The notes under the pieces were generated by a model, which worked only from the letters and a program-made list of their open reading frames with translations, ran no database searches and had not been told where the DNA came from. From Candidatus Saccharimonadota bacterium (GTDB lineage Bacteria > Patescibacteriota > Saccharimonadia > Saccharimonadales > Saccharimonadaceae), in assembly GCA_015999875.1 (NCBI GenBank), contig JAECRG010000001.1, positions 107,330 through 171,329 on the forward strand: DNA of 64,000 nucleotides, given 5' to 3'. This document shows, piece after piece, positions 62,801 through 64,000 of this stretch (position 1 is its first letter; each line of letters begins with the position of its first letter). A program made the translations under genes and the position numbers.

Positions 62801-63245
62801 CAGCATCTGCAGTAAAGAACACACCCGCAGAACGGATAAGCTGCGAGACAACAACACGCTCTGTGCCATTGATTACAAAAGTGCCGCGCTCAGTCATCCA
62901 TGGGTAATCACCAAGATAAATCTGCTGCTCTTTAACTTCGCCTGTTACCTTGTTGGTAAGTTCGACATTTGCCTGCAACGGCGCGTCAAAGGTAACATTG
63001 TTCTCTTTTGCGTAGCGTTCTGAATTCTTTGGTTCCTGGAACGCGTATTCTTTAAATCGAAGTTCGAGTTTTTGCCCGGTGTAGTCTTCGATTGGATTTA
63101 ATTCCGCAAAGATCTCACCCAAACCAGTTTCTATAAATTCTTTCCAAGAATTTTTCTGGTGTGCAATGAGATCAGGGATTTCAAGTGCTGTATCGTCAGC
63201 GGTGAAAAACACACGCTTACTAGCACTAGGTGACGTTTTAGCCAT
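59877..63245 (-). CDS. rpoB: RNA polymerase beta subunit
   Basis: The 1122-residue product includes the rifampicin-pocket region ('SSQLSQLMDETNPLAELSHK', 'RRLSSMGPGGLSRERAGFDV') with the key Asp, His and Ser retained. It continues through 'VTQQPLGGKAQNGGQRFGEM' to an acidic tail of about 60 residues rich in Glu ('LEELSEGEDEIEEAAEAEYK'). It starts the rpoBC unit with its own promoter; rplJ/rplL are not upstream. Confidence 0.98.
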   Translation of the reverse strand: MAKTSPSASKRVFFTADDTALEIPDLIAHQKNSWKEFIETGLGEIFAELNPIEDYTGQKLELRFKEYAFQEPKNSERYAKENNVTFDAPLQANVELTNKVTGEVKEQQIYLGDYPWMTERGTFVINGTERVVVSQLIRSAGVFFTADAAAGHNNYGAKLIPGRGAWLEFETASNGALYVKIDRRRKLPVTTLLRALGHSKSSELKALFADVDTGDVKHIDATLEKDTTRGSNEALIEVYRRLRPGDLATVENARGMIERMFYDFKRFDYSRVGRYKLNQRLGVDLPNTTENRVFQMSDLIAIIKEIIRLNNTQEPADDIDALSNRRVNLVGELVARQFRVGMLRMQRNAMDRMSMSDLESVTPSQLINARPVVAAVREFFASSQLSQLMDETNPLAELSHKRRLSSMGPGGLSRERAGFDVRDAHPTHYGRLCSVETPEGANIGLVLNLAAYARVNEYGFIETPYLKVKNGTVTDEVVYLDAAGERGEVIADAGAEIDEKGKFTDERVSARIDLKPGQIDATEVTYMDAAHKQILGSTASLVPFIEKNRIDRSLTGSNMQRQAVPLITPETATVGTGIEATIARNSSQLVVAEGAGEVTRADGDVVTVKYKDGAKSYELIHFQKSNDDRSINQKVRVVRGDKVNEGDILIEGASVADGEIALGRDLRVAFMPWGGYNMDDAIILSNRLVEDDELTSINIKDYMVEVRETKLGNEQTTRDIPNVSEYTLRHLDEEGIVQVGAEVKAGDVLVGKITPKGEQELSSEERLLRAIFGEKAKDVRDTSQRMNNAGGGKVVGVKRFTREDGHELKAGVLMQIQIFVAQTRKISVGDKLAGRHGNKGVVARILPVEDMPFMEDGTPVDVILNPLGVPSRMNIGQLFETHLGLAAHTLGYKVATPPFNGVSDEKISDELEKAGFARDGKVQLADGRTGEQFEERTTVGVMHMIKLHHMVSDKIHARSTGPYTMVTQQPLGGKAQNGGQRFGEMEVWALEAYGAATTLQEMLTIKSDDVYGRAKAYESIIKDEAIVGPKLPESFNVLVKELQGLGLRVDLLDEDEGAEIDAEHVIAAAMPSEPVAETVTLAEVVELDIEGDLEDGGISLEELSEGEDEIEEAAEAEYKEEA

Positions 63246-63374
63246 CTATAGCTCCTCGCAGTTAGTTATGTTAGTGACTCTGAATCTGGCGCCGAAGATT
63301 CTCTCTCGCGTTATGACCTAGAACTGCCAACCTCTAGACATACCTAACCCGAGTTACACTGCTTCTTGTTACCC

Positions 63375-63403
63375 ATTATGCACGAGTTTGAGCAATTTTT
63401 CAA
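63375..63403 (-). promoter_or_regulatory. promoter of rpoBC
   Basis: TTGAAA (63398-63403), 17 nt, then CATAAT (63375-63380) on the minus strand; leader about 125 nt with GGAG 6 nt before the rpoB ATG. Confidence 0.7.
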
Positions 63404-63448
63404 GAGGCTCGAAGACTATTTTGTCGCCAGTGCTATAATAGGATTACC

Positions 63449-64000
63449 ATGGAATCATCTACACAAAAAGAATCTACAAATGCCCTACTTAACAAACTAC
63501 GCGCCGCCGTACTCGGCGCCAACGACGGCGTTGTTAGCACATCTGCTGTGGTTATGGGTGTCGCGGGCGCTTCTTCCGACAATCAAGCTATCGCGACAGC
63601 AGGTTTTGCCGCACTCGTAGCAGGTGCGCTGTCGATGGCTGTTGGCGAGTACGTATCTGTAAGCAGTCAGAGCGACACAGAGAAGGCATTCATACATAGG
63701 GAGAAGAGGCTGCTACGCAAAAACCCCATAGACGAAGAACGCCAACTCGCTAAATACTATGAATCTCAAGGAGTATCCGCGGGCACTGCTAAAAAAGTCG
63801 CTGCTGACTTGCATGAATCAAACGCACTTCAGGCACACCTGCGTATGCATTTCGGGATCGACGAAGATGATCTCAATAGCCCCTTGCAGGCTGCTATCGC
63901 ATCGTTAGTCGCATTCACTGCCGGTGGACTCGTGCCTTTTCTTGCAGTCATCCTCGCGCCAGACCCATACAAGCTCATTGCTACTTTTGTTGCCGTACTC
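63449..64000 (+). CDS. VIT/CCC1-family transporter, N-terminal part
   Basis: The frame runs from ATG 63449 to the window edge (184 codons). It begins MESSTQKESTNALLNKLRAA and continues 'VLGANDGVVSTSAVVMGVAG' and 'LVAGALSMAVGEYVSVSSQS', the hallmark first two helices of VIT1/CCC1 iron/manganese transporters. Then comes the charged cytosolic segment 'EEERQLAKYYESQG'-like region (with Glu residues that bind metal in the family) and a third helix. TGCTATAAT lies 9 nt before the ATG. The gene continues beyond the window. Confidence 0.9.
   Translation, partial: MESSTQKESTNALLNKLRAAVLGANDGVVSTSAVVMGVAGASSDNQAIATAGFAALVAGALSMAVGEYVSVSSQSDTEKAFIHREKRLLRKNPIDEERQLAKYYESQGVSAGTAKKVAADLHESNALQAHLRMHFGIDEDDLNSPLQAAIASLVAFTAGGLVPFLAVILAPDPYKLIATFVAVL

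Noticed and set aside
1-64000. CRISPR array or insertion sequence
   Set aside because: No run of regularly spaced direct repeats and no transposase-like frame was seen on either strand.
1-64000. UGA recoded as Gly or Trp, as in Gracilibacteria/SR1 or Mycoplasma
   Set aside because: TGA ends genes in normal places (GT4 at 6922-6924, PAP2 at 54007-54009), the tRNA-Trp has a CCA anticodon, and conserved genes read through without in-frame TGA.

Overview
The window looks like chromosome from a Candidatus Saccharibacteria (TM7; Patescibacteria/CPR) bacterium of moderate GC. I infer this from several things read in the sequence. The ribosomal cluster runs rpsE straight into rplO with no rpmD (L30), a known CPR trait. 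S14, L33, L36, S4 and RNA polymerase beta' all lack the zinc-binding cysteines. A GT4/GH57/GH15 alpha-glucan cluster and a class F-type sortase suit a Gram-positive-like fermenter. Genes are tightly packed, and all four tRNA genes encode CCA. TGA is used as a normal stop (for example 6922-6924), so the UGA recoding of Gracilibacteria/SR1 does not apply.

Layout. 1-5.6 kb: small accessory genes (metallohydrolase fragment, P-loop kinase, serine hydrolase, DsbA-like oxidoreductase, MscS channel, NDH-2-like flavoprotein) plus tRNA-Trp. 5.7-10.7 kb: a four-gene operon for alpha-glucan synthesis and breakdown. 10.8-16.5 kb: L33, YajQ, tRNA-Thr x2, tRNA-Tyr, a flavin monooxygenase, SPFH, PhyH, Nudix and nucleotidyltransferase genes. 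16.55-16.93 kb: the only long non-coding stretch, holding a GC-rich, highly self-complementary element. 16.9-23 kb: TPR, holB, RluA-type pseudouridine synthase and trpS, then AstE-like, a frameshifted GNAT gene and an alpha/beta hydrolase.

23-63 kb is the ribosomal supercluster, read on the minus strand from rpoB at 63.2 kb to rpsI at 23 kb: rpoB-rpoC-rpsL-rpsG ... fusA ... tuf ... rpsJ ... rplC-D-W-B-rpsS-rplV-rpsC-rplP-rpmC-rpsQ-rplN-X-E-rpsN-H [HEPN] rplF-R-rpsE-rplO | secY-sortase | infA-rpmJ-rpsM-K-D-rpoA-rplQ-M-rpsI. The ancestral str-S10-spc-alpha order is kept, but cassettes break it up: a PAP2/lipid-kinase pair, an antiporter and a DUF5666-like gene, a three-gene phage-tail-fibre-like operon, a class A beta-lactamase-like hydrolase, and a self-promoted HEPN-domain gene between rpsH and rplF. 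The window ends in a VIT/CCC1-type transporter gene.

The best candidates for new biology are the HEPN insertion in the spc operon, the tail-fibre-like operon with no phage around it, the folded element at 16.64-16.79 kb, the zinc-free transcription/translation machinery, and the many genes whose -10 box lies 6-11 nt from the start codon, which predicts leaderless mRNAs.
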